A DNA stretch of 64,000 bases. Origin: an uncultured Blautia sp. GTDB taxonomy: Bacteria > Bacillota > Clostridia > Lachnospirales > Lachnospiraceae. How positions within the stretch are numbered: the stretch's first letter is position 1; each line of letters begins with the position of its first letter. This document shows, one piece after another, positions 1-8,341 of this stretch. Position numbers and translations under genes: made by a program. The notes beneath the pieces are model-generated. The model made no database searches, had not been told where the DNA came from, and saw only the letters and a list, made by a program, of their open reading frames with translations. The stretch lies in contig NZ_CAKROJ010000002.1 in the NCBI RefSeq assembly GCF_934372025.1, positions 67,161 through 131,160 of the forward strand. Direction: 5' to 3'.

Positions 1-465
1 AAAGAGGCTCGCAAAAAAGCCCTGAAGCTTCTGGAACATATGGACCGCACGGAGAAGGGATTATATGATCGGCTTCTCCGTGCCGGCTTTTCAGAAGCTG
101 TGGCAGCAGATGCAGTAGATTATGTGAAGGGTTACGGGTATGTCGATGACCGGAGATATGCAAGAAATTATATCATGTATCGGATCCATGACAGGAGCCG
201 GCAGAAGATATTTCAGGAACTTCAGCAGAAGGGCGTAGATCGTCCGACGATTCAGTATGCCTGGGAAGAAGCCGCAGAACTGGAGGAGCCGGACGAGAGA
301 AGGCTTCTTCGAAAGATGGTAGAGAAGAAATATGAGCCGGGTACACAGCTTGAGGAGAAAGAGATGAGACGTCTGTTTGGCTATCTGTCCCGTCGTGGTT
401 TTCGTTCAGGTGACATATTCTCAGTGTTGGAAGAGATGAATATTTCACAGCATTCTCAGGCATAA
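1..465 (+). CDS. recX: Regulatory protein RecX (5' end cut by window)
   Basis: RecX binds RecA filaments and modulates recombination and SOS induction in the cytoplasm. The reading frame is open from base 1, so the true start lies upstream of the window and about 154 residues of the C-terminal part are visible. Recognisable are the tandem three-helix RecX repeats, including the motif GYGYVDDRRYARNYI and a later repeat with RRLFGYLSRRGF. The next gene is rny, and the order recA-recX-rny is common in Clostridia, so recA probably lies just outside. An internal ATG at base 40 exists but the frame continues upstream with RecX-like sequence, so it is unlikely to be the start. Confidence 0.88.
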   Translation, partial: KEARKKALKLLEHMDRTEKGLYDRLLRAGFSEAVAADAVDYVKGYGYVDDRRYARNYIMYRIHDRSRQKIFQELQQKGVDRPTIQYAWEEAAELEEPDERRLLRKMVEKKYEPGTQLEEKEMRRLFGYLSRRGFRSGDIFSVLEEMNISQHSQA

Positions 466-493
466 TGATATTTTACAAATTCTGTAGAAAAAC

Positions 494-522
494 TTGACAT
501 AATTCTTAAAAACAGATAAACT
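494..522 (+). promoter_or_regulatory. Putative sigma-A promoter of rny
   Basis: TTGACA at 494-499 is followed after 17 bases by TAAACT at 517-522. It lies in the 104-base gap between recX and rny, about 48 bases before the GTG start. This would give rny a transcript independent of recX. Confidence 0.6.
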
Positions 523-569
523 TGTATTGTTGTATTTGTACAATGAAAACTAAATAAGGAGGTGCTCCT

Positions 570-2129
570 GTGGCAATCACAATTATTGTTGCAATTGTCG
601 CTGTAGCGGTCGCACTGCTTATTGCGGTTCCTCTTACTTGCAAGGTTGCTGTTGATAACAAAGCAAAGAAAGATGCTGAAGTTGTTGGCACAGCAGAAGA
701 CAGAGCAAGAAGCATCATAGATGAAGCTTTAAAAGCTGCTGAGACGAAGAAAAGAGAAGCTTTATTGGAAGTAAAGGAAGAATCCCTCAGAACAAAGAAT
801 GAACTTGAGAAGGAAACCAAGGAACGAAGATCTGAACTGCAGAAATATGAGAGACGTGTTTTATCAAAAGAAGAGACTGTTGATAAAAAAGCGGATGCAG
901 TAGAGAAGCGTGAGGCAGAGTGTACGGCAAAGATTGCTGAGTTACAAAAAAGAGAAAAGAAAGTAGACGAACTTGAACAAAAAGGAGTACAGGAACTGGA
1001 AAGAATTTCCGGTCTGACCTCCGACCAGGCAAAAGACGAGTTACTCAGAAGTGTAGAGGATGACGTCAAAGTTGATGTTGCCAGAATGTACAAGGAACTG
1101 GAGAACAGAGCCAAAGAAGATGCTGGCAAGAAAGCAAAAGAGTACGTAGTAAACGCAATTCAGAAATGTGCAGTTGATCATGTTTCAGAGACTACAATTT
1201 CTGTTGTACAGCTTCCTAGTGACGAGATGAAGGGTAGAATTATCGGACGTGAAGGACGTAATATTCGTACTCTTGAAACTCTGACTGGTGTGGATCTTAT
1301 TATTGATGATACACCGGAAGCAGTTGTGTTATCAGCCTTTGATCCGATTCGACGTGAAATTGCCAGAGTTGCTCTGGAAAAACTGATCGTTGACGGACGT
1401 ATTCATCCGGCAAGAATCGAAGAAATGGTAGAGAAAGCACAGAAAGAAGTAGAAACTCAGATTCGCGAAGATGGTGAGAATGCTGCAATGGATGTCGGTG
1501 TTCATGGTATCCATCCGGAATTGTTGAAACTTCTCGGACGTATGAAATTCCGTTCAAGCTATGGACAGAATGCTTTGAAACATTCAATCGAAGTGGCACA
1601 GCTTTCAGGACTTCTCGCAGGAGAAATCGGTGTAGATGTTCGTATGGCAAAACGTGCCGGATTACTTCATGATATCGGTAAATCCATTGACCATGAAGTA
1701 GAAGGTTCACATATTCAGATTGGTGTTGATCTTTGTAAAAAATACAAAGAATCTGCAATTGTTATTAACACAGTTGCTTCTCATCATGGGGATGTGGAAC
1801 CAGAATCTCTTGTTGCATGTATTGTACAGGCAGCTGATGCTATTTCAGCAGCCAGACCAGGTGCTAGAAGAGAGACACTTGAGACTTACACAAATCGTTT
1901 GAAACAGTTGGAAGACATTACAAATGAATTTAAGGGAGTCGACAAGTCATTTGCTATTCAGGCAGGCAGGGAAATTCGTGTAATGGTAGTACCGGAGCAG
2001 GTTACAGATGCAGATATGGTTCTGTTGGCGAGAGATATCTCCAAGCAGATTGAAGCTGAACTGGAATATCCGGGTCAGATTAAAGTCAATGTGATCCGTG
2101 AGAGCCGTGCGGTTGATTATGCGAAATAA
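570..2129 (+). CDS. rny: Ribonuclease Y
   Basis: RNase Y is a membrane-anchored endoribonuclease that starts mRNA decay in many Gram-positive bacteria. The 519-residue length is normal. An N-terminal transmembrane helix (about residues 2-24) is followed by a long charged coiled coil (about 30-150), a KH RNA-binding domain (around 210-270, with GRIIGREGRNIRTLE) and an HD phosphohydrolase domain containing the metal-binding pair in LLHDIGKSIDHE. The start is a GTG at 570, chosen because AAGGAGGTG sits just upstream and translation begins directly with the membrane helix. A strong terminator follows, so it is probably transcribed alone or with recX. Confidence 0.95.
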   Translation: MAITIIVAIVAVAVALLIAVPLTCKVAVDNKAKKDAEVVGTAEDRARSIIDEALKAAETKKREALLEVKEESLRTKNELEKETKERRSELQKYERRVLSKEETVDKKADAVEKREAECTAKIAELQKREKKVDELEQKGVQELERISGLTSDQAKDELLRSVEDDVKVDVARMYKELENRAKEDAGKKAKEYVVNAIQKCAVDHVSETTISVVQLPSDEMKGRIIGREGRNIRTLETLTGVDLIIDDTPEAVVLSAFDPIRREIARVALEKLIVDGRIHPARIEEMVEKAQKEVETQIREDGENAAMDVGVHGIHPELLKLLGRMKFRSSYGQNALKHSIEVAQLSGLLAGEIGVDVRMAKRAGLLHDIGKSIDHEVEGSHIQIGVDLCKKYKESAIVINTVASHHGDVEPESLVACIVQAADAISAARPGARRETLETYTNRLKQLEDITNEFKGVDKSFAIQAGREIRVMVVPEQVTDADMVLLARDISKQIEAELEYPGQIKVNVIRESRAVDYAK

Positions 2130-2163
2130 TTTTTCAGAAACATAAACGTTCAGAGTGACGCTC

Positions 2164-2203
2164 AAAAAGAGTATGATACTAAAATGTATCATGCTCTTTT
2201 TTT
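2164..2203 (+). terminator. Intrinsic terminator after rny
   Basis: A 16-bp stem (AAAAAGAGTATGATAC pairing with 2186-2201, one G-T wobble) and a 6-base loop run into a T tract. Located 35 bases after the rny stop. Confidence 0.85.
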
Positions 2204-2250
2204 CGTTCTAACAACAGCAGAAATCTCGTAGACTGATATGGGGTGAAGCA

Positions 2251-2844
2251 ATGAAAAATAATCTGTTTATATACAGAAACAGAAAATTTCCGGGAGAACT
2301 GATTTTTCTTGTGGGATTTGTAACAGGAATCATTTTACCCAATCTTATGTTCAAAATGAAATGGAGACAGGAAACAGCCTCTGCGTTATATCTTTTGGGA
2401 ATTTATGCTGGCGAGGGCGGTGTAGATTATGTTGGGAAAGTTATAAAAATGCGTGCTGGTATATTTCTACTGGCAGCAGGAAGCGGTCTTACAATTTTTG
2501 GAATTCCAGTTGCAGTAGTGGGGGTGCTGATGACAGGAATAAATCTTGCTATGCTGCTTACCATGTCAATTCTTCAGTTTGGATTACAGGGAGGTCTGAT
2601 AGGAGTATGCCTGCTTTTTCCACAATGGGTTCTGTATCTGCCCTGTATTATGGCAGGGTGTGGAATTGTATATGAAAGTTCTGTACAGATATGGAAAAAC
2701 AGAACTTTTTTTCCTGGTCATATTGCATGGTATCTGATAAAGGTAATGGTATGTGCAGTCTGTTTTGGTGTTGGAATCTTACTGGAGATTTATTGCAATC
2801 CGATCATAACAAAAATTATGATACAAAATTTAAAAATATTTTAA
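2251..2844 (+). CDS. SpoIIM-like (DUF95-type) membrane protein
   Basis: A 197-residue, very hydrophobic protein with about five predicted membrane segments. The middle contains a G-rich membrane stretch followed by LLFPQWVLYLP, which resembles the segment in SpoIIM where a conserved LLPHN/LIPQN-like motif precedes a helix. SpoIIM is part of the DMP complex that drives peptidoglycan remodelling during engulfment. Two things support the call: SpoIIM-like proteins are about 200 residues, and spoIIM is found next to xerD in clostridia, as here. The start ATG at 2251 follows GGGGTGA. The identity is a family-level guess from motif and context; another DUF95-like membrane protein remains possible. 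Confidence 0.55.
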   Translation: MKNNLFIYRNRKFPGELIFLVGFVTGIILPNLMFKMKWRQETASALYLLGIYAGEGGVDYVGKVIKMRAGIFLLAAGSGLTIFGIPVAVVGVLMTGINLAMLLTMSILQFGLQGGLIGVCLLFPQWVLYLPCIMAGCGIVYESSVQIWKNRTFFPGHIAWYLIKVMVCAVCFGVGILLEIYCNPIITKIMIQNLKIF

Positions 2845-2947
2845 CGTAGAATTTACAATATATAGTATTGGTTTACAATAAACCTCCGATATTTGGTAGA
2901 TGGTACGAAAAACCTTGATTTTAAAGGAAATTTGTGTAAAAAAACGT

Positions 2948-2976
2948 TTGATTTTATGTAAAATTGCAAGTATAAT
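2948..2976 (+). promoter_or_regulatory. Putative sigma-A promoter of xerD
   Basis: TTGATT at 2948-2953, a 17-base spacer, then a perfect TATAAT at 2971-2976, 55 bases before the xerD start. Nothing else is seen in the AT-rich gap 2845-3031. Confidence 0.65.
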
Positions 2977-3031
2977 ACAGATACATTTGGGGAAGCTGTA
3001 GTCGTAGTATAAATATGGGGATGTAACAGTA

Positions 3032-3916
3032 ATGGAAAAGACAGTTGAGAATTTTATCGTATATATGCATGAAAGCAGGCATACATCGCAAAATACAGAG
3101 ATTTCATATGAACGTGATCTGAAGAAACTGGTTCGCTATCTTCAGAGTCAGGAGATACAGAACTTTATAGAAGTTACAAAGACAGATCTGCAGGGATATC
3201 TGAAAGTCATGCAGAAAGAAAATCTGGCCTCGTCTACGATTTCCAGAAATATTGCATCAATAAGAGCATTATTTCAGTATCTGCTCAGGACAGATAAAAT
3301 AGCAGAAGATCCGTCTGAAACATTAAAGCCGCCGAAGCTTGAGAAAAAAATGCCGGAGATCCTTTCAGTTGAGGAAGTGGACAGACTTCTGAAACAGCCG
3401 AATCTTAATACGCCAAAGGGTATTCGAGATAACGCTATGCTGGAACTGATGTATGCAACTGGGATGAGGGTAAGTGAACTGATCCATTTACAGGTATCAG
3501 ACATTAATCTTCAGCTGGGATATGTTATTTGTCATGATACAGAGAGAGAACGAATCATTCCGATTGGAAATGTAAGCAGAAATGCGATTTTGCAGTATAT
3601 GGAACATTCCAGAGGATTTTTTGTAAAGAACAGAAAAGAAAATTCTCTGTTTACAAATTGTTCCGGTAAGTCGATGAGCAGGCAGGGGTTCTGGAAGGTT
3701 TTAAAAGGTTATGCAGAAAATGCCGGAATTCACAGAGATATTACACCGCATACATTGCGCCATTCTTTTGCAGTACATATGCTTCAGAACGGGGCGGATG
3801 TGAAGAGTGTTCAGGAAATGCTTGGACATTCAGATATTTCGTCTACGCAGGTTTACCTGGGAATGAATGCACTAAAGATGAGAGATGTGTATATGAAAGC
3901 ACATCCAAGACATTAA
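3032..3916 (+). CDS. xerD: Site-specific tyrosine recombinase XerD
   Basis: XerD, with XerC, resolves chromosome dimers at dif. At 294 residues it has the standard size. The N-terminal SAM-like core-binding domain (about 1-85) is followed by the catalytic domain with Arg146 (in TGMRVSELIHLQ), His240 and Arg243 (HTLRHSF), His266 (LGHSD) and the nucleophile Tyr275 (STQVYLGM), so the catalytic set is complete. There is no flanking integrated element or attachment repeat, and the neighbouring SpoIIM-like gene fits a chromosomal housekeeping locus. This argues against a phage integrase. It has its own promoter and terminator. Confidence 0.88.
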   Translation: MEKTVENFIVYMHESRHTSQNTEISYERDLKKLVRYLQSQEIQNFIEVTKTDLQGYLKVMQKENLASSTISRNIASIRALFQYLLRTDKIAEDPSETLKPPKLEKKMPEILSVEEVDRLLKQPNLNTPKGIRDNAMLELMYATGMRVSELIHLQVSDINLQLGYVICHDTERERIIPIGNVSRNAILQYMEHSRGFFVKNRKENSLFTNCSGKSMSRQGFWKVLKGYAENAGIHRDITPHTLRHSFAVHMLQNGADVKSVQEMLGHSDISSTQVYLGMNALKMRDVYMKAHPRH

Positions 3917-3953
3917 AAAAGGACACAGTCATGTAAGTGGCTGTGTCCTTTTT
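3916..3953 (+). terminator. Intrinsic terminator after xerD, probably bidirectional
   Basis: A perfect 13-bp stem (AAAAAGGACACAG at 3916-3928 with 3941-3953) ends in five T. Because the left arm begins with an A run it could also stop the convergent DAHP synthase transcript, which ends at 4022. Confidence 0.85.
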
Positions 3954-4021
3954 ATGTATTAGGAGATTATTCCGTAATCTCTCATTCGAGTTAAATAAAT
4001 GTATCTGGTGTATGATTTTGG

Positions 4022-5053
4022 TCAGCACATTTCTGCAATTGTATAAAGCAGTTTTTCAGATTCGTCCCATCCAAGACATGGGTCTGTGATGGATTTTCCA
4101 TAAATATGATTACCGCCAATCTTCTGGTTGCCAGGTTCAATATAACTCTCAATCATTAATCCTTTGACAAGTTTGTGAAGTTCAGGGTCAACCATACGGC
4201 TGTGCAGAACTTCTTTTGCAATACGAACCTGCTGTTCATATTGCTTGTTGGAATTGGAATGATTGGTATCTACAATGACTGCCGGATTAAGCAGATTTCT
4301 TTCCTGATATTTCTCCCACAGAAGACGAAGATCTTCATAGTGATAATTTGGAATAGGTTCACCATGTTTATTTACAGCACCGCGAAGAATCGTATGTGAG
4401 AGAGGGTTTCCTGTTGTTTCAACTTCCCAGCCTCTGTAGATGAAATGATGGGATCCCTGTGCTGCAACAACTGAGTTCAGCATGACACTGTAATCACCGC
4501 TGGTAGGGTTTTTCATGCCGGCAGGTACTTCCATCCCGCTGACAGTAAGGCGATGCTGCTGATCCTCTACAGAACGTGCACCGACTGCGACATAAGAAAG
4601 AAGATCAGAAAGATAACGGTAGTTTTCCGGATAAAGCATTTCATCTGCACAGGTAAAACCACTTTCCTGTATTGCGTGAATATGCATTTTACGAATGGCA
4701 ATCAAACCGGCAAGCATATCAGGTGCTTTTTCCGGATCAGGCTGATGAACCATTCCTTTGTAACCTTCACCCGTGGTACGTGGTTTATTTGTATAAACTC
4801 GTGGAATGATAAGAACCTTGTCAGCAATTTTGTCCTGCACTTTGCGCAGACGAAGAAGATAATCACACACAGCGTCTTCATTGTCAGCAGAACATGGGCC
4901 GATGATTGCAAGAAACTTATCAGATTTACCGGTGAAAACATCACGGATTTCCTGATCTCTTTTTGCCTTCAGTTCCTGAATTGCTGCATCAATGGGATAT
5001 TGAGTGCGGATTTCGTTAGGTGTAGGCAGTTTCTTTAAAAAAGTAAATCCCAT
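4022..5053 (-). CDS. 3-deoxy-7-phosphoheptulonate (DAHP) synthase, class I
   Basis: Condenses phosphoenolpyruvate and erythrose 4-phosphate in the first step of the shikimate pathway. The 343-residue protein matches the AroF/AroG/AroH class I-alpha family in length and motifs: LAIIGPCSADN near residue 52, a PRVYTNKPRTTGEGYKG substrate loop, NPTSGDYSVML, VDTNHSNSNK and the C-terminal GKSITDPCLGW. The start is set at 5053, where GAGGAGGAAATT precedes ATG; an open frame continues upstream but its translation is AT-rich and unlike the family. The upstream gene on the same strand is the SpoVB-like flippase, 94 bases away. Which aromatic amino acid inhibits it cannot be told from sequence. Confidence 0.93.
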   Translation of the reverse strand: MGFTFLKKLPTPNEIRTQYPIDAAIQELKAKRDQEIRDVFTGKSDKFLAIIGPCSADNEDAVCDYLLRLRKVQDKIADKVLIIPRVYTNKPRTTGEGYKGMVHQPDPEKAPDMLAGLIAIRKMHIHAIQESGFTCADEMLYPENYRYLSDLLSYVAVGARSVEDQQHRLTVSGMEVPAGMKNPTSGDYSVMLNSVVAAQGSHHFIYRGWEVETTGNPLSHTILRGAVNKHGEPIPNYHYEDLRLLWEKYQERNLLNPAVIVDTNHSNSNKQYEQQVRIAKEVLHSRMVDPELHKLVKGLMIESYIEPGNQKIGGNHIYGKSITDPCLGWDESEKLLYTIAEMC

Positions 5054-5066
5054 AATTTCCTCCTCG

Positions 5067-5119
5067 TGTCCGGATTTTGACGGACATAATAGTATATTGG
5101 CGGAATATTTCCGCATATC
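5067..5119 (-). promoter_or_regulatory. Leader of DAHP synthase with two inverted repeats
   Basis: On the minus strand a TATACT (5091-5096) can serve as -10. Directly upstream, between it and a poor -35, lies a perfect palindrome GCGGAA-TAT-TTCCGC (5100-5114). Downstream, TGTCCG-8-CGGACA (5067-5086) forms a hairpin ending just before the ribosome binding site. This looks like an operator plus a leader hairpin. The regulator is unknown. Confidence 0.4.
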
Positions 5120-5147
5120 TGACATAACGCAACTAATTATAAACGAT

Positions 5148-6491
5148 TCAGAAGACATTGTCGATAGGCATTCTCGAAATTTTATGCGGTTTATTACTAC
5201 GATAAAGTGCATAAATATGCAAAATACTGAGAGTGATTTCACTCAAAAGCAGACCATACAGATATCCACGCATACCAATAGAAGGAATGGCAAATAATAC
5301 GAAGGAGATACGCAGCAGAATTCCCAGAATACTGTGAATGAGTGTGATCCCGGTTTTTCCCAGTCCGTTCAGAATGCTGGAGAGTGCAATATTAGTATAA
5401 AGAAAAGGACAGATAAAAGAGAGTGTACGGATGTAAAGGCCTGCGCCGGTACTGTGAAATAATATGGCTCCGGCACACGGACCGGAAAAATAAAAAATCA
5501 GTGTGCATAAGAAACCAAAAAAAATGCATGCTGCACAGGTCCGTTCTGTAATATGATGAATCCTCTTTCGGTATCCAAGAGCCTGCATTTCTGCGACGGA
5601 GGGCATCAATATGGCGGAGGCAGAACTGGCGACTGTAGACGGAAAAAGAATGCATGGAAGAGCCATACCGGTAAAAATACCGTAGAGACTTAATGCATCA
5701 GAATGAGAAAGACCGTACATACGAAGGCGCTGAGGAATCAGTATGACTTCGATGGCGGCCAGTACAGCAAGCAGAAGACGGTTTAATGTTAATGGAAGTG
5801 CAGTCTGACTGAGTTCAAGGATCTTTTGCACAGGCTGTTCTATAGAAAGCGGAGAAGCAGAATGTTTCATGCTTATGATCAAAAAAGAACACAGAGCTGC
5901 AGCAAGTTCAGAAAAAAAACTTCCGGCTACGGCAATCATCGCTGTGATAGGGAGGTTACGTGAGAGACAGATCTGGAAAATCAAAAAAGAAGAAAAAATT
6001 CGAATGGATTGTTCCAGTATCTGCGTGGATGCAGGAAAGGATGCTTTTTTGAGACCAAGATAATAACTGTTAGCACAGCTGTGAAATGCTGCAAAAGGAA
6101 AACTCAGAGAAAGAAATCGGATAAGGGAACCGGTAGAGGCTTCTTTTAAAATATGTACAGCAAAAAAATCAGAGAAAGTAAAAAGAAGCCAGGAGATTAT
6201 ACCGGACAGGCAGACAGCCAGAAGGGTGCCAAGGCGAAAACAATCTTGCGCTTCTTTTTTTTCTCCAAGGGCCGTGTGTGAGGAAACCAGACGAGAGAGG
6301 GCAGTCTGGATTCCTGAAGTACTTATGACAAGGACAAGCTGCTGTAATGGAAGAACCAGCTGATAGAGACCAATTCCTTCTGCACCAATAGTATGTGACA
6401 GGAATATTCTATAAAAGAAGCCCATGATACGGCTCAGAAGACCGGCAGATGTAAGAAGTAAAGTTCCTTTGAAAAAATATCCTTTTGACAT
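5148..6491 (-). CDS. SpoVB/MurJ-like lipid or oligosaccharide flippase (MOP superfamily)
   Basis: A 447-residue polytopic membrane protein with about 12 hydrophobic segments. The N terminus (KGTLLLTSAGLLSRIMGFFYR, then IGAEGIGLYQL) is the signature of the SpoVB-type branch of the MOP exporter superfamily, which moves lipid-linked cell-wall or spore-cortex precursors across the membrane. SpoVB proteins are usually somewhat longer (about 510-530 residues), so this may be a shorter paralogue rather than SpoVB itself. The start ATG at 6491 follows GAGG at modest distance. It lies upstream of DAHP synthase and divergent from iscR. The exact substrate is not assignable. Confidence 0.75.
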   Translation of the reverse strand: MSKGYFFKGTLLLTSAGLLSRIMGFFYRIFLSHTIGAEGIGLYQLVLPLQQLVLVISTSGIQTALSRLVSSHTALGEKKEAQDCFRLGTLLAVCLSGIISWLLFTFSDFFAVHILKEASTGSLIRFLSLSFPFAAFHSCANSYYLGLKKASFPASTQILEQSIRIFSSFLIFQICLSRNLPITAMIAVAGSFFSELAAALCSFLIISMKHSASPLSIEQPVQKILELSQTALPLTLNRLLLAVLAAIEVILIPQRLRMYGLSHSDALSLYGIFTGMALPCILFPSTVASSASAILMPSVAEMQALGYRKRIHHITERTCAACIFFGFLCTLIFYFSGPCAGAILFHSTGAGLYIRTLSFICPFLYTNIALSSILNGLGKTGITLIHSILGILLRISFVLFAIPSIGMRGYLYGLLLSEITLSILHIYALYRSNKPHKISRMPIDNVF

Positions 6492-6535
6492 GAAAGGGCC
6501 TCGTGTTTTTTTATCAGTATATGCAGAAAACTTCC

Positions 6536-6564
6536 TTGACAGAACAGATGTATTCTGCTAAAGT
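6536..6564 (+). promoter_or_regulatory. Putative sigma-A promoter of the isc operon
   Basis: A perfect TTGACA (6536-6541) is followed after 17 bases by TAAAGT (6559-6564), 52 bases before the iscR start. Confidence 0.65.
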
Positions 6565-6576
6565 ATGACTAGAAAT

Positions 6577-6601
6577 AAATCCGACGAAAACACTAGGAAT
6601 T
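6577..6601 (+). promoter_or_regulatory. Putative IscR operator (type-1-like)
   Basis: The 25 bases read AAA-TCC-GACG-AAAAC-ACTA-GGA-ATT. This follows the layout of the E. coli type-1 IscR site (ATASYYGACT-RWWWY-AGTCRRSTAT): the central five bases fit fully, GAC of the left core is kept, and the arms are imperfectly symmetric. It begins 12 bases after the -10, around or just past the expected transcription start, so binding would repress iscR-iscS-iscU. Confidence 0.55.
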
Positions 6602-6615
6602 AAAGGGGTGAGTGG

Positions 6616-7050
6616 ATGAAACTGTCAACAAGAGCAAGATACGGTCTCAAAGCTTTAATTGATCTGGGTCTGCATTGTGAAACAGAAGTCGTTTCCATTC
6701 AGAGTATTGCAAGCCGACAGAATATTTCAGACAGTTATTTGGAGCAGCTTATGGCAAAGCTAAAAAAAGCCGGTCTGGTGGAGAGTACCAGAGGTGCTGG
6801 TGGTGGTTATCGCCTGGGTCGCCCGGCTGCCGAGATTTCAGTAGGAGATGTTCTGCGAGTTCTGGAGGGAAGTCTGGAGGCAGCGCAGTGTTCCGGAATG
6901 GAAGATGAGAGTACCTGTGAGAATCACGATATCTGCGTAACAAAATATGTGTGGAAACGAATCAACGACAGTATCACGCAGGCAGTGGATACCATGATGC
7001 TGGATCAATTGATAGATGAAAGCCGGAAAAAACAAAAGGAAAATATGTAA
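6616..7050 (+). CDS. iscR: Rrf2-family iron-sulfur regulator, IscR-like
   Basis: A 144-residue winged-helix regulator that likely senses Fe-S supply and controls the downstream iscS-iscU. The N-terminal helix-turn-helix includes MKLSTRARYGLKALIDL, SDSYLEQLMAKLKKAGLV and the wing RGAGGGYRLGRP. Three cysteines at positions 92, 101 and 107 correspond in place to the cluster-binding cysteines of IscR (92, 98, 104 in E. coli), although the spacing of the first pair is longer. Many Firmicute relatives are CymR-type and lack such cysteines, so the Fe-S role is favoured. The gene heads the operon, with iscS starting 27 bases downstream. Confidence 0.85.
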   Translation: MKLSTRARYGLKALIDLGLHCETEVVSIQSIASRQNISDSYLEQLMAKLKKAGLVESTRGAGGGYRLGRPAAEISVGDVLRVLEGSLEAAQCSGMEDESTCENHDICVTKYVWKRINDSITQAVDTMMLDQLIDESRKKQKENM

Positions 7051-7077
7051 AATTTATTTATAGCAGGAGGAAAGACA

Positions 7078-8265
7078 ATGAGTAAATTGATATATCTGGA
7101 TAATGCAGCAACAACCAAAACTGCTCCGGAAGTGCTTGATGCAATGCTTCCGTATTTTTCTGAATACTATGGAAATCCTTCCAGTATCTATGATTTCGCT
7201 CAGAAGAGTAAAGAAGCAGTAACAAAAGGAAGACAGCAGATTGCAGATGCACTGAATACCAGAAAAGAAGATATTTATTTTACAGCCGGTGGAAGTGAAG
7301 CTGATAACTGGGCACTCAAGGCTACTTTTGAAGCATATAAGTCCAAGGGTAATCACATTATTACAACAAAGATTGAGCATCATGCTATTCTGCATACATG
7401 TGAATATCTTGAGAAAGAAAGAGGAGCAAAGATCACATATCTTGATGTAGATGAGAATGGAGTTGTTCGTCTGGATGAGCTTGAAAAAGCAATCACACCA
7501 GAGACAATCCTGATTTCTGTAATGTTTGCAAACAACGAGATCGGAACCATTCAGCCAATCAAAGAAATCGGACGTATTGCCAAAGAACACGGCATTCTGT
7601 TCCATACAGATGCAGTTCAGGCATTTGGTCAGGTTCCGATTGATGTAGATGAATATAACATTGATATGCTGAGCTCCAGTGGACATAAGATCAACGGACC
7701 AAAAGGAATCGGTTTCCTTTACATCCGTAAAGGTGTCAAGATCAAATCCTTCGTACATGGTGGTGCACAGGAGCGCAAACGTCGTGCAGGCACAGAGAAT
7801 GTTCCTGGAATTGTTGGATATGGTGCAGCAGCAGAACGTGCAGTAAAGACAATGAAAGAACGTACGGCGAAAGAAATCGAACTGAGAGACTACCTGATTG
7901 GTCGTCTTACTACTGAGATTCCATACTCCAGACTGAATGGTGACAGAGTAAAACGTCTTCCAAATAACGTAAACGTAAGCTTCCAGTTCATTGAGGGAGA
8001 GTCCATGCTTCTGATGCTTGACCAGAATGGAATCTGTGGTTCAAGTGGATCTGCCTGTACATCAGGTTCTCTGGATCCGTCTCATGTACTTCTTGCTATC
8101 GGTGTGCCGCATGAAGTTGCACATGGTTCTCTGAGACTTACATTAAGTGATGAAACCACAAAAGAAGATCTTGATTTTGTAGTAGAAAAACTGAAAGAAA
8201 TCGTACAGTACCTGAGAAGTATGTCTCCATTATATGAAGACTTCATGAAGAAACAGCAGCAGTAA
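7078..8265 (+). CDS. iscS: Cysteine desulfurase (IscS/NifS family)
   Basis: A PLP-dependent enzyme that takes sulfur from cysteine, forms a persulfide and passes it to the IscU scaffold. It has 395 residues. Visible are the N-terminal YLDNAATTK motif, HHAILH, the PLP-binding lysine at about residue 204 in SSSGHKINGPKG, and the persulfide cysteine at about residue 327 in GSSGSACTSG. These match IscS in position. AGGAGGAAAGACA precedes the ATG. It is co-directional with iscR and iscU, which fits an isc-type assembly system without the A-type carrier or chaperone genes nearby. Confidence 0.95.
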   Translation: MSKLIYLDNAATTKTAPEVLDAMLPYFSEYYGNPSSIYDFAQKSKEAVTKGRQQIADALNTRKEDIYFTAGGSEADNWALKATFEAYKSKGNHIITTKIEHHAILHTCEYLEKERGAKITYLDVDENGVVRLDELEKAITPETILISVMFANNEIGTIQPIKEIGRIAKEHGILFHTDAVQAFGQVPIDVDEYNIDMLSSSGHKINGPKGIGFLYIRKGVKIKSFVHGGAQERKRRAGTENVPGIVGYGAAAERAVKTMKERTAKEIELRDYLIGRLTTEIPYSRLNGDRVKRLPNNVNVSFQFIEGESMLLMLDQNGICGSSGSACTSGSLDPSHVLLAIGVPHEVAHGSLRLTLSDETTKEDLDFVVEKLKEIVQYLRSMSPLYEDFMKKQQQ

Positions 8266-8341
8266 GCAGAGCTGGATAAAAGTAACGTCTATAAAAGGCA
8301 GACAATTATAATCAAAAGACAATAACAGGAGGAATTAATAT

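Noticed and set aside
3032..3916. Tyrosine recombinase as sign of a mobile element
   Set aside because: Sequence, size and place next to a SpoIIM-like gene fit the housekeeping XerD, and no attachment repeats, excision genes or phage genes are near.
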